From Streptococcus gallinaceus (GTDB lineage Bacteria > Bacillota > Bacilli > Lactobacillales > Streptococcaceae): a stretch of DNA of 64,000 nucleotides. The translations under genes were made by a program, and so were the position numbers. The stretch lies in NCBI RefSeq assembly GCF_024170225.1, contig NZ_JALJXU010000005.1, forward strand, positions 100,722-164,721, written 5' to 3'. Shown piece by piece: positions 37,094 to 45,578 of the stretch; within the stretch, counting starts at the first letter, position 1, and the number at the start of each line of letters is the position of its first letter. A model generated the notes under the pieces. It ran no database searches, was not told the origin of the DNA, and saw only the letters and a list, made by a program, of their open reading frames with translations.

Positions 37094-38437
37094 ATGAAAT
37101 TTACAGAATTTAAATTAAAAAATTATATTCAAGATGCTTTGACGGATATTCATTTTGTCACAGCAACTGAAGTACAAGAAAAGTTGATTCCAGTTGTCTT
37201 GTCTGGGCGTGACTTGGTCGGGGAGTCTAAGACTGGTTCAGGAAAGACGCACACCTTTTTGATTCCAATTTTCCAAAAATTGGATGAGGAACAAGACTAC
37301 GTGCAGGCAGTTATCACAGCGCCGTCGCGCGAGTTGGCAACGCAGATTTACCAAGCGGCTAAGCAGATTGCTGAGCATTCAGAGACAGAAATTCGTGTGG
37401 TTAATTATGTCGGCGGAACAGATAAAAATCGCCAAATTGACAAGCTGCAAACAAGTCAACCCCATATCGTGATTGGAACTCCTGGACGGATTTACGACTT
37501 GGTCAAATCAGGTGACCTAGCAATCCATAAAGCAAGCACATTTGTCGTGGACGAGGCTGATATGACCTTGGACATGGGCTTTTTGGAAACAGTTGATAAG
37601 ATTGCTTCGAGTTTGCCAAAACAGTTGCAATTCATGGTCTTTTCAGCGACGATTCCGCAGAAATTACAACCGTTTTTGAAGAAATACTTGTCTAATCCTG
37701 TCATGGAAAAAATCAAGACGCAGACGGTTATTGCGGATACAATCGAGAATTGGTTGGTATCGACAAAAGGTCGTGATAAAAATGCACAAATCTTGCAAAT
37801 GACCAAGACAATGCAACCTTATTTGGCCATGATTTTTGTTAACACAAAAGAACGTGCGGATGATTTGCACCACTATCTTTTGTCAAATGGTCTCAAGGTT
37901 GCTAAGATTCACGGAGATGTGCCACCGCGTGAGCGTAAACGCATCATGAATCAAGTGAAAAACTTGGATTATGAGTATATCGTAGCCACAGATTTGGCGG
38001 CGCGTGGGATTGATATTGAAGGAGTTAGTCATGTTATCAATGACGCGATTCCGCAAGATTTATCCTTCTTTGTCCACCGTGTAGGACGGACAGGACGAAA
38101 TGGCTTGTCGGGGATTGCCATCACCCTCTATCAACCAAGTGATGATGCAGATATCCGTGAGTTGGAAAAGATGAATATCAAGTTCCAACCAAAAGAAATC
38201 AAAGATGGCGAATTTCAAGATACTTATGACCGTGACCGTCGTGTCAATCGTGAAAAATCAAATGAAAAACTAGATTTAGAAATGATTGGCTTGGTCAAGA
38301 AGAAAAAGAAAAAAATCAAACCGGGCTACAAGAAAAAAATCAAGTGGGCAGTTGACGAAAAACGCCGTAAGACCAAGCGTGTGGAAGCGCGTGCTAAAGG
38401 TCGTGCGGAGCGCAAAGCCAAACGCCAAAGTTTTTAA
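37094..38437 (+). CDS. cshB: DEAD-box RNA helicase, CshB-like
   Basis: The 447-residue ATP-dependent RNA helicase has the motif series SKTGSGKT (I), APSRELA (Ia), GTPGRI (Ib), DEAD (II), SAT (III), ARGID (V) and HRVGRTGR (VI). A Lys/Arg-rich tail (about 390-447) probably binds RNA. Members of this group act in ribosome assembly and mRNA decay at low temperature. The gene may be cotranscribed with the next two, which follow 12 bases apart. The cshB symbol is by similarity. Confidence 0.9.
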   Translation: MKFTEFKLKNYIQDALTDIHFVTATEVQEKLIPVVLSGRDLVGESKTGSGKTHTFLIPIFQKLDEEQDYVQAVITAPSRELATQIYQAAKQIAEHSETEIRVVNYVGGTDKNRQIDKLQTSQPHIVIGTPGRIYDLVKSGDLAIHKASTFVVDEADMTLDMGFLETVDKIASSLPKQLQFMVFSATIPQKLQPFLKKYLSNPVMEKIKTQTVIADTIENWLVSTKGRDKNAQILQMTKTMQPYLAMIFVNTKERADDLHHYLLSNGLKVAKIHGDVPPRERKRIMNQVKNLDYEYIVATDLAARGIDIEGVSHVINDAIPQDLSFFVHRVGRTGRNGLSGIAITLYQPSDDADIRELEKMNIKFQPKEIKDGEFQDTYDRDRRVNREKSNEKLDLEMIGLVKKKKKKIKPGYKKKIKWAVDEKRRKTKRVEARAKGRAERKAKRQSF

Positions 38438-38449
38438 TTGAGGTGAATC

Positions 38450-38674
38450 ATGCTGCAAACGATTTTAGGTTTTTATCTTCAAAGTCTCCTCTTTTCAGCG
38501 ATTATTGTTGTCGTGATGAGTCTGATTTGGTTTGCGAGACGGGCTGGAAAAGGACTGGATCAGACAGTGAATGACCGTCGTCAGTTTTTGATTGATTTGT
38601 TGATGATCAATATCATGACAATTCCGATTCTTGCTTTTGGAATCGTTGGAATTCTTATCATGTTTAGGGTTTAG
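38450..38674 (+). CDS. DUF4059 small membrane protein
   Basis: The 74-residue protein has two hydrophobic helices (about 7-28 and 48-70) separated by the charged loop ARRAGKGLDQTVNDRRQ. Both ends are probably on the same side of the membrane. DUF4059 genes occur beside trxB in streptococci. The function is unknown. The ribosome site is GAGGTG, and trxB starts 12 bases after the stop. Confidence 0.85.
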   Translation: MLQTILGFYLQSLLFSAIIVVVMSLIWFARRAGKGLDQTVNDRRQFLIDLLMINIMTIPILAFGIVGILIMFRV

Positions 38675-38686
38675 AAAGTAGAAAAT

Positions 38687-39604
38687 ATGTACGATACAAT
38701 TATTATTGGAGCAGGGCCTGCAGGGATGACCGCAGCGCTCTATGCAGGTCGTAGCAATCTCAAGGTTGCTCTTTTGGAACGTGGGATTTACGGCGGCCAA
38801 ATGCAAAATACGGCTGATATTGAAAATTACCCAGGTTATGCCAATATTTCCGGACCAGAATTATCTGAGAAAATGTTTGAACCGCTTGAAAAATTCGGTG
38901 TGGAGCATCTTTTTGGACAAGTCCTTCGTGTGGAAACTGACGGTCCTGTCAAAAAAGTGATTACAGAAGACGAGACCCTGGAAACCAAGTCAATTGTCCT
39001 TGCAATGGGGGCCAAACACCGTTTGTTGGGCATACCGGGTGAAGCAGAATACAATAGCCGTGGTGTATCCTACTGTGCAGTTTGTGACGGGGCTTTCTTC
39101 CGTGACCAAGATTTATTGGTCGTAGGTGGAGGAGACTCTGCGGTGGAAGAAGCAGCTTTCTTGACACAATTTGCTAAGTCAGTGACAATCGTGCATCGTC
39201 GTGATAAATTGCGTGCCCAGCAAGTGCTGCAAGACCGTGCTTTTGCCAATGAAAAAATCAATTTCATCTGGGATAGTGTTGTCGAAGAGATCAAAGGCGA
39301 TGACCGCAAGGTCCAATCTGTTGTCCTTAAAAATGTTCAGACAGGTGAAGTGTCAGAGCATGCTTTTGGTGGTGTCTTTATCTATGTTGGATTGGATCCG
39401 ATGACGGACTCTGTTGCGGACTTGGGTATCACTGATGAAGCGGGTTGGATTGTGACCAACGACCTCATGGAAACCAGTCAAGCAGGTGTGTTTGCGGCTG
39501 GTGATATTCGCCAAAAATACCTTCGCCAAGTTACAACGGCTGTAGGGGATGGTGCCATGGCTGGTCAGCAGGTCTACAACTATTTGACAGCTTTGGAAGG
39601 ATAA
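38687..39604 (+). CDS. trxB: Thioredoxin reductase
   Basis: The 305-residue FAD enzyme reduces thioredoxin with NADPH. The FAD-binding motif is GAGPAGMTAALYAGR (residues 8-22), the redox disulfide Cys130-Cys133 is in CAVC, and the NADPH motif is VGGGDSAVEEA. The C-terminal FAD segment is FAAGDIR. Because streptococci lack glutathione reductase-centred control in many lineages, this enzyme is a main disulfide reductant, which is family knowledge. Confidence 0.95.
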   Translation: MYDTIIIGAGPAGMTAALYAGRSNLKVALLERGIYGGQMQNTADIENYPGYANISGPELSEKMFEPLEKFGVEHLFGQVLRVETDGPVKKVITEDETLETKSIVLAMGAKHRLLGIPGEAEYNSRGVSYCAVCDGAFFRDQDLLVVGGGDSAVEEAAFLTQFAKSVTIVHRRDKLRAQQVLQDRAFANEKINFIWDSVVEEIKGDDRKVQSVVLKNVQTGEVSEHAFGGVFIYVGLDPMTDSVADLGITDEAGWIVTNDLMETSQAGVFAAGDIRQKYLRQVTTAVGDGAMAGQQVYNYLTALEG

Positions 39605-39614
39605 GGTTGCTTAT

Positions 39615-39917
39615 ATGTCTTACCAAGATGATATGCAGTCATTAGAAAGAACAGCCCAGCTTTTTAAAGTTTTAGGTGATCAGACACGTCTGAAAATTCT
39701 TTACTTACTCTCTAAACGAGGTTCGTTAAAAGTTGAAGATATTATCTATGAATTAGGTATGGAACAGTCAGCTGTCTCTCATCAACTAAGTAAATTACGA
39801 AAAAATCATATTGTTAAGGGGCAAAAAATGGGCAAGTACGTTGTCTACCAAATGGTAGATGAGCATGTTCGTCATATGTTTGAGCTGGCTCTAGCTCATA
39901 GCCAAGAGGAGGAATAA
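39615..39917 (+). CDS. ArsR/SmtB-family metal-sensing repressor, CzrA-like
   Basis: The 100-residue winged-helix protein has the recognition segment MEQSAVSHQLSKLRKNHIV. At the C-terminal helix Asp82, His84 and His95 align with three of the four zinc ligands of CzrA, with Glu98 where CzrA has the last His. No N-terminal Cys site is present, so a zinc or cobalt alpha5-type sensor is likely. It lies directly before a cation-efflux gene whose promoter carries a matching operator. Confidence 0.88.
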   Translation: MSYQDDMQSLERTAQLFKVLGDQTRLKILYLLSKRGSLKVEDIIYELGMEQSAVSHQLSKLRKNHIVKGQKMGKYVVYQMVDEHVRHMFELALAHSQEEE

Positions 39918-39934
39918 AATCCTTCTTTTTTTGT

Positions 39935-39964
39935 TTGACAAATGAACGTCTAATCATATATAAT
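39935..39964 (+). promoter_or_regulatory. Promoter of the cation-efflux gene
   Basis: TTGACA (39935-39940), 18 bases, TATAAT (39959-39964). Confidence 0.75.
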
Positions 39965-39966
39965 AT

Positions 39967-39982
39967 ATGAAAGCATATTCAT
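39967..39982. promoter_or_regulatory. ArsR/SmtB-type operator
   Basis: ATGAA-N6-TTCAT is a perfect inverted repeat with the TGAA-N6-TTCA core of SmtB/CzrA operators. It begins three bases after the -10, where a repressor would block initiation. Confidence 0.75.
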
Positions 39983-39994
39983 GCGAGGTAAATC

Positions 39995-40885
39995 ATGAAA
40001 AATAAATTTGTATCTAGTACCTTGATAGCTTTTTGGCTTAATTTCTCTTTTTCAATTGTTGAATTTATATTTGGGACCTTGTTTCAATCGGCGGCTCTAT
40101 TAGCGGATGCTGTTCATGATATGGGAGATGCCCTTGCAATCGGTTTATCCTATTTCTTAGAAAAAATTTCAAAGAAGAAAGGCAATGATCGCTTTAGCTT
40201 GGGATATGACCGCTTTGCCCTCCTAGGAGCAATGGTCACATCGGTGATTTTAATAGTAGGTTCAATTTTTGTATTGGTTGAAACTGTACCACGCTTGTTT
40301 AATCCACCTGTTGTAGATAAAATTGGCATGCTATTGCTTGGTGTGATTGCCATTGTCATCAATGCTGTGGGGAGTTTTGTCCTTTCTGAGAAGTCATCAG
40401 AAAACGAAGAAGTTCTCAGTCTACACTTTCTGGAAGATATCTTAGGATGGATAGCAGTTATTATCGTAGCTCTGGTTCTCCAAGTGACAGACTGGTATTT
40501 TTTGGATCCATTACTTTCCGTTGCAATTTCTATTTTTATATTGAGTAAGGCGCTTCCTCGTTTTTGGAAAAATTTCTTAGTTTTTATGGAAGCTGTTCCA
40601 GCAGACATTGATTTACAGCAGATAGAAAATGAAGTTGAAACAGTTGAACATGTGAAAAAAGTAGTAGATTTGAGCGTTTGGTCTTTAGATGGACGGCAAC
40701 ATGTGGCAACGCTTCATCTGTGGATTGATGATGCCGCAGATGAAAAATCGGTCCGTCAAGAAGTGGTCGAACTCCTTCATTGTCACAATATTGTCGAAGC
40801 AACAGTTCAATTTGATCAAAATATGGAAGAACACCAAGAACATTGTCGCAAAGTAATTTTATCTGAACACAGGCATCAACACTGA
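39995..40885 (+). CDS. czcD: Cation diffusion facilitator family metal exporter
   Basis: The 296-residue protein has six membrane spans with the CDF metal-site pattern in ADAVHDMGDALAIG (His and Asp pair) and a C-terminal cytoplasmic metallochaperone-like domain (about 205-280). A His-rich tail, EEHQEHCRKVILSEHRHQH, may bind metal. CDF proteins export Zn, Co, Cd or Mn in exchange for protons. Control by the adjacent ArsR protein through the TGAA-N6-TTCA site makes zinc or cobalt most likely; the exact metal is not proven. The symbol is by analogy. Confidence 0.86.
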   Translation: MKNKFVSSTLIAFWLNFSFSIVEFIFGTLFQSAALLADAVHDMGDALAIGLSYFLEKISKKKGNDRFSLGYDRFALLGAMVTSVILIVGSIFVLVETVPRLFNPPVVDKIGMLLLGVIAIVINAVGSFVLSEKSSENEEVLSLHFLEDILGWIAVIIVALVLQVTDWYFLDPLLSVAISIFILSKALPRFWKNFLVFMEAVPADIDLQQIENEVETVEHVKKVVDLSVWSLDGRQHVATLHLWIDDAADEKSVRQEVVELLHCHNIVEATVQFDQNMEEHQEHCRKVILSEHRHQH

Positions 40886-40903
40886 CAGCTTTATGGCTGA
40901 GTG

Positions 40904-40912
40904 TGGTATAAT
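40904..40912 (+). promoter_or_regulatory. Extended -10 promoter of yceD
   Basis: TGGTATAAT at 40904-40912 lies 38 bases before the yceD ATG. Confidence 0.55.
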
Positions 40913-40950
40913 AAATGAAAACTCTAAATAGTGATAGGAAGTTGATATAG

Positions 40951-41487
40951 ATGTTTCATATTTATGATATTCAAAAAAATCCAGAGGGTATTCAGTTTGA
41001 AAAGAGCCTGGATGTGACCGAGGAACTCAAGGGTCGTAATGCTGAGATTCTGGATTTGACGCCAGTTTTGGCTCAAGGAAGTGTTCGATTTGAAGCTGGA
41101 TTTTACTTTTTAGATTACAGCATGTCTTACACCATTACCTTGGCCTCTAGCCGTTCATTAGCGCCGGTGGAGAGAGTAGAGACGATTGCAGTCAATGAAA
41201 TCTTTGTGGCAGATGAATCCGTCCTAAAGGAAAAAGACTTGGTGGACGCAGATATGGTATTGGTAGTAGAGGATGAACAAATCCGCCTTGATGAAAGTGT
41301 TGCAGACAATATTTTGCTGGCAGTTCCCTTGAAAATTTTGACACCAGAAGAGGAAGCTGGTTTTGCTATGCCATCTGGAAATGATTGGGCTGTCTTGACA
41401 GAAGATGATTTCCAAGAAAGTCAGCAAGAGAAAAAAGAAGCAAGCAGTCCATTTGCCCAGTTACAAGGGCTTTTCGACCAAGAATGA
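40951..41487 (+). CDS. yceD: YceD/DUF177-family protein
   Basis: The 178-residue protein matches DUF177: an N-terminal domain opening [22 protein letters not shown] and a central strand-rich region. The C-terminal [18 protein letters not shown] is the conserved family tail, followed by an acidic linker. In many bacteria the gene precedes rpmF (ribosomal protein L32) and is linked to 23S rRNA biogenesis. Here rpmF does not follow; gnd does, with its own promoter. Confidence 0.85.
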   Translation: MFHIYDIQKNPEGIQFEKSLDVTEELKGRNAEILDLTPVLAQGSVRFEAGFYFLDYSMSYTITLASSRSLAPVERVETIAVNEIFVADESVLKEKDLVDADMVLVVEDEQIRLDESVADNILLAVPLKILTPEEEAGFAMPSGNDWAVLTEDDFQESQQEKKEASSPFAQLQGLFDQE

Positions 41488-41501
41488 AATTGACAGAATA
41501 T

Positions 41502-41530
41502 TTGCAAAATCTTCCTTTTTGTTGTACAAT
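41502..41530 (+). promoter_or_regulatory. gnd promoter
   Basis: TTGCAA (41502-41507), 17 bases, TACAAT (41525-41530), followed by a GAGGAG ribosome site. Confidence 0.65.
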
Positions 41531-41563
41531 GAAAAAGATAAACTATTACAGAGGAGCAAACTC

Positions 41564-42988
41564 ATGACAAAAGCAAACTTTGGTGTAGTAGGGATGGCCG
41601 TAATGGGTCGTAACCTCGCCCTCAACGTTGAATCACGTGGCTATACAGTTGCCATCTATAACCGTTCAGCAAACAAAACAGAAGATGTGGTTGCGAGCAA
41701 CCCAGGTAAAAAATTAGTACCAAGTTATGATGTGGAGTCTTTCGTAAATTCGATTGAAAAACCTCGCCGTATCATGCTCATGGTGCAAGCTGGTAAAGGT
41801 ACAGATGCGACAATTCAAGCGCTTCTTCCATACTTGGACAAGGGCGATATCTTGATTGACGGTGGGAATACTTACTTTGAAGATACCATCCGTCGTTCAA
41901 ATGAATTGGCTGACTCTGGTATCAACTTCATCGGTACAGGTGTTTCTGGTGGTGAAAAAGGTGCCCTCGAAGGCCCATCTATCATGCCTGGTGGTCAAAA
42001 AGAAGCTTACGAATTGGTAGCAGATGTCCTTGAAGAAATCTCAGCTAAAGCTCCAGAAGATGGTGCTCCATGTGTGACCTACATCGGTTCTGATGGCGCA
42101 GGTCACTATGTGAAAATGGTTCACAACGGGATTGAGTACGGAGATATGCAACTTATCGCCGAAAGCTATGACTTGATGCAACACTTGCTTGGTCTATCTG
42201 TTGATGAAATGGCAGACATCTTCACTGAGTGGAACCAAGGTGAATTGGATAGCTACTTGATTGAGATTACAGCTGATATCTTGAAACGTAAAGATGATGA
42301 AGGCCAAGATGGACCAGTTGTAGACTATATTTTGGATGCTGCCGGTAACAAAGGAACTGGTAAATGGACAAGCCAACAATCACTTGATTTGGGTGTGCCA
42401 TTGTCATTGATTACAGAGTCTGTGTTTGCTCGCTACATCTCTACTTACAAAGAAGAGCGCGTGCATGCTAGCAAGGTTCTTCCAAAACCTGTTGCAGTGA
42501 GCTACGACAGCGATAAGGCTGAATTGATTGAAAAGATTCGTCAAGCGCTTTACTTCTCAAAAATTATTTCATACGCACAAGGTTTTGCACAACTTCGTGT
42601 GGCTTCTAAAGAAAACAACTGGGACTTGCCATTTGCAGACATTGCGTCAATCTGGCGTGCAGGTTGTATCATCCGTTCACGTTTCTTGCAAAAGATTACA
42701 GACGCTTACAACCGTGAAGCAGACTTGGCCAACCTTCTCTTGGATGAATACTTCCTTGATGTAACAGCTAAATACCAACAATCCGTTCGTGATGTGGTGA
42801 GTTTGGCTGTGCAGGCAGGTGTACCAGTACCAACATTCTCAGCAGCCATCACTTATTTTGATAGCTACCGCGCTGAAAACTTACCAGCCAACTTGATTCA
42901 GGCTCAACGTGACTACTTTGGTGCTCACACTTACCAACGTAAAGACAAAGAAGGCTTCTTCCATTATTCATGGTATGATGAAAAATAA
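41564..42988 (+). CDS. gnd: 6-Phosphogluconate dehydrogenase, decarboxylating
   Basis: The 474-residue enzyme oxidises 6-phosphogluconate to ribulose 5-phosphate and CO2, making NADPH in the pentose phosphate pathway. The coenzyme motif [15 protein letters not shown] opens the protein, followed by [21 protein letters not shown] and the catalytic region [15 protein letters not shown]. The longer open frame from 41405 overlaps yceD and the promoter, so it is rejected. The gene ends four bases before the orphan response regulator, the same order as in other streptococci. Confidence 0.96.
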   Translation: MTKANFGVVGMAVMGRNLALNVESRGYTVAIYNRSANKTEDVVASNPGKKLVPSYDVESFVNSIEKPRRIMLMVQAGKGTDATIQALLPYLDKGDILIDGGNTYFEDTIRRSNELADSGINFIGTGVSGGEKGALEGPSIMPGGQKEAYELVADVLEEISAKAPEDGAPCVTYIGSDGAGHYVKMVHNGIEYGDMQLIAESYDLMQHLLGLSVDEMADIFTEWNQGELDSYLIEITADILKRKDDEGQDGPVVDYILDAAGNKGTGKWTSQQSLDLGVPLSLITESVFARYISTYKEERVHASKVLPKPVAVSYDSDKAELIEKIRQALYFSKIISYAQGFAQLRVASKENNWDLPFADIASIWRAGCIIRSRFLQKITDAYNREADLANLLLDEYFLDVTAKYQQSVRDVVSLAVQAGVPVPTFSAAITYFDSYRAENLPANLIQAQRDYFGAHTYQRKDKEGFFHYSWYDEK

Positions 42989-42991
42989 GAT

Positions 42992-43681
42992 ATGACCAAA
43001 AAGATTTTAATTGCAGGTAAAGAGCGAAATTTATCGCATTTTGTATCAATGGAATTACAGAAGAAAGAATACATTGTGGATTATGCTGCGACAGGAGAAG
43101 AAGCGCTCCAGCTTGCAAATGAAACAGATTTTGATTTTATCATTATGAGTTTCCAACTGTCAGATATGACCAGTAAAGAATTGGCTGGAAACATCCTCAA
43201 GACTAAGCCTGCGACAGTGATGATTGTCGTAGCAGAACCTGAGGAAGCGGAGCAGTTCGGTGAAGATATCCGAGCCTATGCTGTTTCTTATATTATCAAG
43301 CCTTTTGTCATCCAGGAATTGGTGAGTCAGGTGGATATGATTTTTCGTGGTCGAGATTTTATCGACGAGCATTGCAAGCAAGTAAAATTGCATGCAGCTT
43401 ACCGTGACCTAAAAATTGATTTTCAAAATCGAACGGTGACGCGCGGTTCCGAACTCATTGCTTTGACCCGCCGCGAATATGACCTCTTGGCAACCTTGAT
43501 GAACAGCCAAGAAACCATGACGCGTGAGCAGTTGCTGGAAAAGGTTTGGCAGTACGAATCCGGAACGGAGACCAATGTAGTGGATGTCTATATCCGCTAC
43601 CTTCGTGGAAAATTAGATATTCCAGGGCAGTTATCCTACATCAAAACCATCCGTGGAGTTGGTTATGCCATGCGTGACTAA
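42992..43681 (+). CDS. ritR: Orphan OmpR-family response regulator, RitR-like
   Basis: The 229-residue protein has a receiver domain (1-118) and a winged-helix DNA-binding domain (about 130-229, ALTRREYDLLATLM). The phosphoacceptor Asp is replaced: Ser53 in FIIMSFQLSDM. Pneumococcal RitR, which lies beside gnd and represses iron uptake, has Asn there and uses a linker cysteine as a redox switch; the matching Cys128 is present here in RDFIDEHCKQV. No histidine kinase gene is adjacent. It is translationally close to gnd. The target regulon in this organism is an inference. Confidence 0.88.
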   Translation: MTKKILIAGKERNLSHFVSMELQKKEYIVDYAATGEEALQLANETDFDFIIMSFQLSDMTSKELAGNILKTKPATVMIVVAEPEEAEQFGEDIRAYAVSYIIKPFVIQELVSQVDMIFRGRDFIDEHCKQVKLHAAYRDLKIDFQNRTVTRGSELIALTRREYDLLATLMNSQETMTREQLLEKVWQYESGTETNVVDVYIRYLRGKLDIPGQLSYIKTIRGVGYAMRD

Positions 43682-43697
43682 TATCCCTATAGCGAAG

Positions 43698-43728
43698 ATC
43701 AGGTGAGGGTTCTCTCATCTGATTTTTA
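43698..43728 (+). terminator. Terminator after ritR
   Basis: ATCAGGTGAG (43698-43707) pairs with CTCATCTGAT (43714-43723), followed by TTTTTA. Confidence 0.85.
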
Positions 43729-43746
43729 TCTAGATTAGATTCTAAT

Positions 43747-43844
43747 ATAGTTGTTTTATTTTAGTGCGAGGCAAAGAGGTGTGGGCTGTACTGAAGTACG
43801 GCAAACCGAGTTAGCGAAGCAATCAAATAAAACGAAATGACTAT
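43747..43844. repeat. Small palindromic repeat (MITE-like)
   Basis: About 98 bases with inverted ends (ATAGT...TTTTATTTT at the left, AAATAAAA...ACTAT at the right) and an inner hairpin pairing GCTGTACT with AGTACGGC. It lies between the ritR terminator and the next gene and has no reading frame. Its form suggests a dispersed intergenic element; copies elsewhere cannot be seen in this window. Confidence 0.55.
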
Positions 43845-43874
43845 AGTTTAAAATTTGTGTAAAAAGGAAGTAAT

Positions 43875-44984
43875 ATGAAGACCACATTTAAGGAAAAAAT
43901 CTTGCTGATTACCTTTGCGTCCCTAGTTTTATTAGCTGTTTTGCAGTATGAAGCAATCTTGAAACTGATTTCGCTCTTGCTCGGGAGCGTCAACTCTCTT
44001 TTGATTGGTGCGATTTTTGCATTTGTGCTCAATGTACCGATGAAAAAATTAGAGAATTTGATTGAAAAAGTTCCTTTTTTGAAAAAATCTAGTCGTCCCC
44101 TAGCGATTGCGGGAGTTTTGGTAGCGTTTGCCTTGATTGTGACAGGTTTGGTCATGATTATCCTACCAACGCTGACAACTACGATTTCACAATTGGTTAG
44201 TGTGACCAATGAAGCTATTCCAAAGCTGGTTTCTGCCTTGCAAGAAAATGGTGTCCTGTCCAGTAAGGTAGGACAGGAAGTGAACAGCTATGTTAGCAAA
44301 TTTACAGGTTGGGACAATGTCTCTTCTTATGTGACGTCCTTTTTAGCAGGATTGGCGACAAATGTTACAGGTATTTTCTCAAATGTTCTAACCTTGATTA
44401 TGGCTTTCTTTTTCACCTTGAGCATCTTGGCTAGCAAGGAGCATTTGCAAGCCATGTCATCTAAGTTGTTGGTGGCTATTTTCCCAGAAAAAGTGGTGCA
44501 TAACCTAACTTATGTGGGTGAAGTCATTATTGATACCTACGACCGTTTTCTGATGAGTCAGATTGTAGAGGCTTGTATTATCGGGGTCTTGGTATTTGCG
44601 GGTTATTCTTTATCTGGGATTCCTTATGCGGCCATGGCTGGTATCTTAGCTGGCGTTTTGTCCTTCGTGCCTTACATCGGTCCGCTTTCTGCTTGCTTGA
44701 TCAGTGCGCTCTTTGTCTCTGTCCAAAATCCGCTGCTGGCTCTGTGGTCGATTGTGCTTTTCCAGATTATTCAGTTGATTGAGGGAAATGTCATTTACCC
44801 ACGTGTTGTCGGTCAATCCGTTGGCTTGCCAACCTTGTTTACCTTGGCTGCTGCCTTGATTGGTGGGAATTTATTTGGTTTGATAGGGATGGTCTTCTTT
44901 ACACCGATTTTTGCAGTTATTTATCGTCTGGTTCGGGAATGGACCTATGAACGATTGGCTGAAAAAAGCGCAGACGAAGCCTGA
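43875..44984 (+). CDS. AI-2E family (PerM/TqsA-type) membrane protein
   Basis: The 369-residue protein has about eight membrane spans: two pairs at the N-terminus, an extracellular amphipathic segment (about 105-150), and the conserved C-terminal block VVGQSVGLPTLFTLAAALIGGNLFGLIGMVFFTPIFAVI. The family includes autoinducer-2 exporters and sodium/proton antiporters, so its substrate is uncertain. It is a single gene bounded by the upstream repeat and a downstream terminator, with an AAGGAAG ribosome site. Confidence 0.85.
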   Translation: MKTTFKEKILLITFASLVLLAVLQYEAILKLISLLLGSVNSLLIGAIFAFVLNVPMKKLENLIEKVPFLKKSSRPLAIAGVLVAFALIVTGLVMIILPTLTTTISQLVSVTNEAIPKLVSALQENGVLSSKVGQEVNSYVSKFTGWDNVSSYVTSFLAGLATNVTGIFSNVLTLIMAFFFTLSILASKEHLQAMSSKLLVAIFPEKVVHNLTYVGEVIIDTYDRFLMSQIVEACIIGVLVFAGYSLSGIPYAAMAGILAGVLSFVPYIGPLSACLISALFVSVQNPLLALWSIVLFQIIQLIEGNVIYPRVVGQSVGLPTLFTLAAALIGGNLFGLIGMVFFTPIFAVIYRLVREWTYERLAEKSADEA

Positions 44985-45018
44985 TTGTAATTGGTATTGG
45001 TTACCTTGTATCTTGTCA

Positions 45019-45046
45019 GGGGGTGAGCCTAGCTCACTCCCTTTTA
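45019..45046 (+). terminator. Terminator after the AI-2E family gene
   Basis: GGGGGTGAGC pairs with GCTCACTCCC around CTA, followed by TTTTA. Confidence 0.8.
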
Positions 45047-45061
45047 TTCTCCTTAGAAATG

Positions 45062-45070
45062 TGGTACAAT
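45062..45070 (+). promoter_or_regulatory. Extended -10 promoter of nrdR-dnaB-dnaI
   Basis: TGTGGTACAAT gives an extended -10 (TGG TACAAT) about 30 bases before nrdR. Confidence 0.5.
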
Positions 45071-45101
45071 GAGATGATAATGATAAAATGGGGGAAAGAA
45101 G

Positions 45102-45575
45102 ATGCGTTGTCCCAAATGTAATAGTTTGAAGTCAAGTGTAGTGGATAGTCGACAAGCGGAAGATGGCAATACCATCCGCCGCCGTCGTGAATGTGAAAAA
45201 TGTGACTATCGTTTTACAACTTATGAACGTGTAGAAGAAAAGACGCTAGTTGTCGTAAAAAAAGATGGGACGCGCGAGCAATTTTCTCGTGAAAAAATCT
45301 TCAATGGGATTATTCGTTCCGCCCAAAAACGTCCAGTTTCTAGCGCTGAAATCGATGAAGTTGTCAATCGGATTGAACAAAAGGTTCGTGCTCAGAGTGA
45401 TAACGAGGTAGAAAGTGATGTCATTGGGAATCTGGTCATGGAAGAGTTGGTTGATTTGGATGAGATTACCTATGTTCGTTTTGCTTCAGTCTATCGTTCC
45501 TTCAAGGATGTGAGCGAGTTGGAAATTTTGCTCAAGCAGATTACAAAAAGTGCCAAGCATAAAAAGCAGGACTAA
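45102..45575 (+). CDS. nrdR: NrdR, repressor of ribonucleotide reductase genes
   Basis: The 157-residue regulator has a zinc ribbon (Cys3, Cys6, Cys31, Cys34) and an ATP-cone domain (about 48-138, [20 protein letters not shown]). It senses dATP/ATP and represses nrd operons. It is the first gene of a cluster with dnaB and dnaI, a common Firmicute arrangement that ties nucleotide supply to replication initiation. dnaB follows three bases after its stop. Confidence 0.95.
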   Translation: MRCPKCNSLKSSVVDSRQAEDGNTIRRRRECEKCDYRFTTYERVEEKTLVVVKKDGTREQFSREKIFNGIIRSAQKRPVSSAEIDEVVNRIEQKVRAQSDNEVESDVIGNLVMEELVDLDEITYVRFASVYRSFKDVSELEILLKQITKSAKHKKQD

Positions 45576-45578
45576 GTT

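Noticed and set aside
40150..40608. 152-codon minus-strand frame inside the cation-efflux gene
   Set aside because: Fully antisense to membrane-span codons; residue usage is that of a shadow frame.
41405..41563. Upstream extension of gnd
   Set aside because: It overlaps yceD and the gnd promoter; the family start and GAGGAG site are at 41564.
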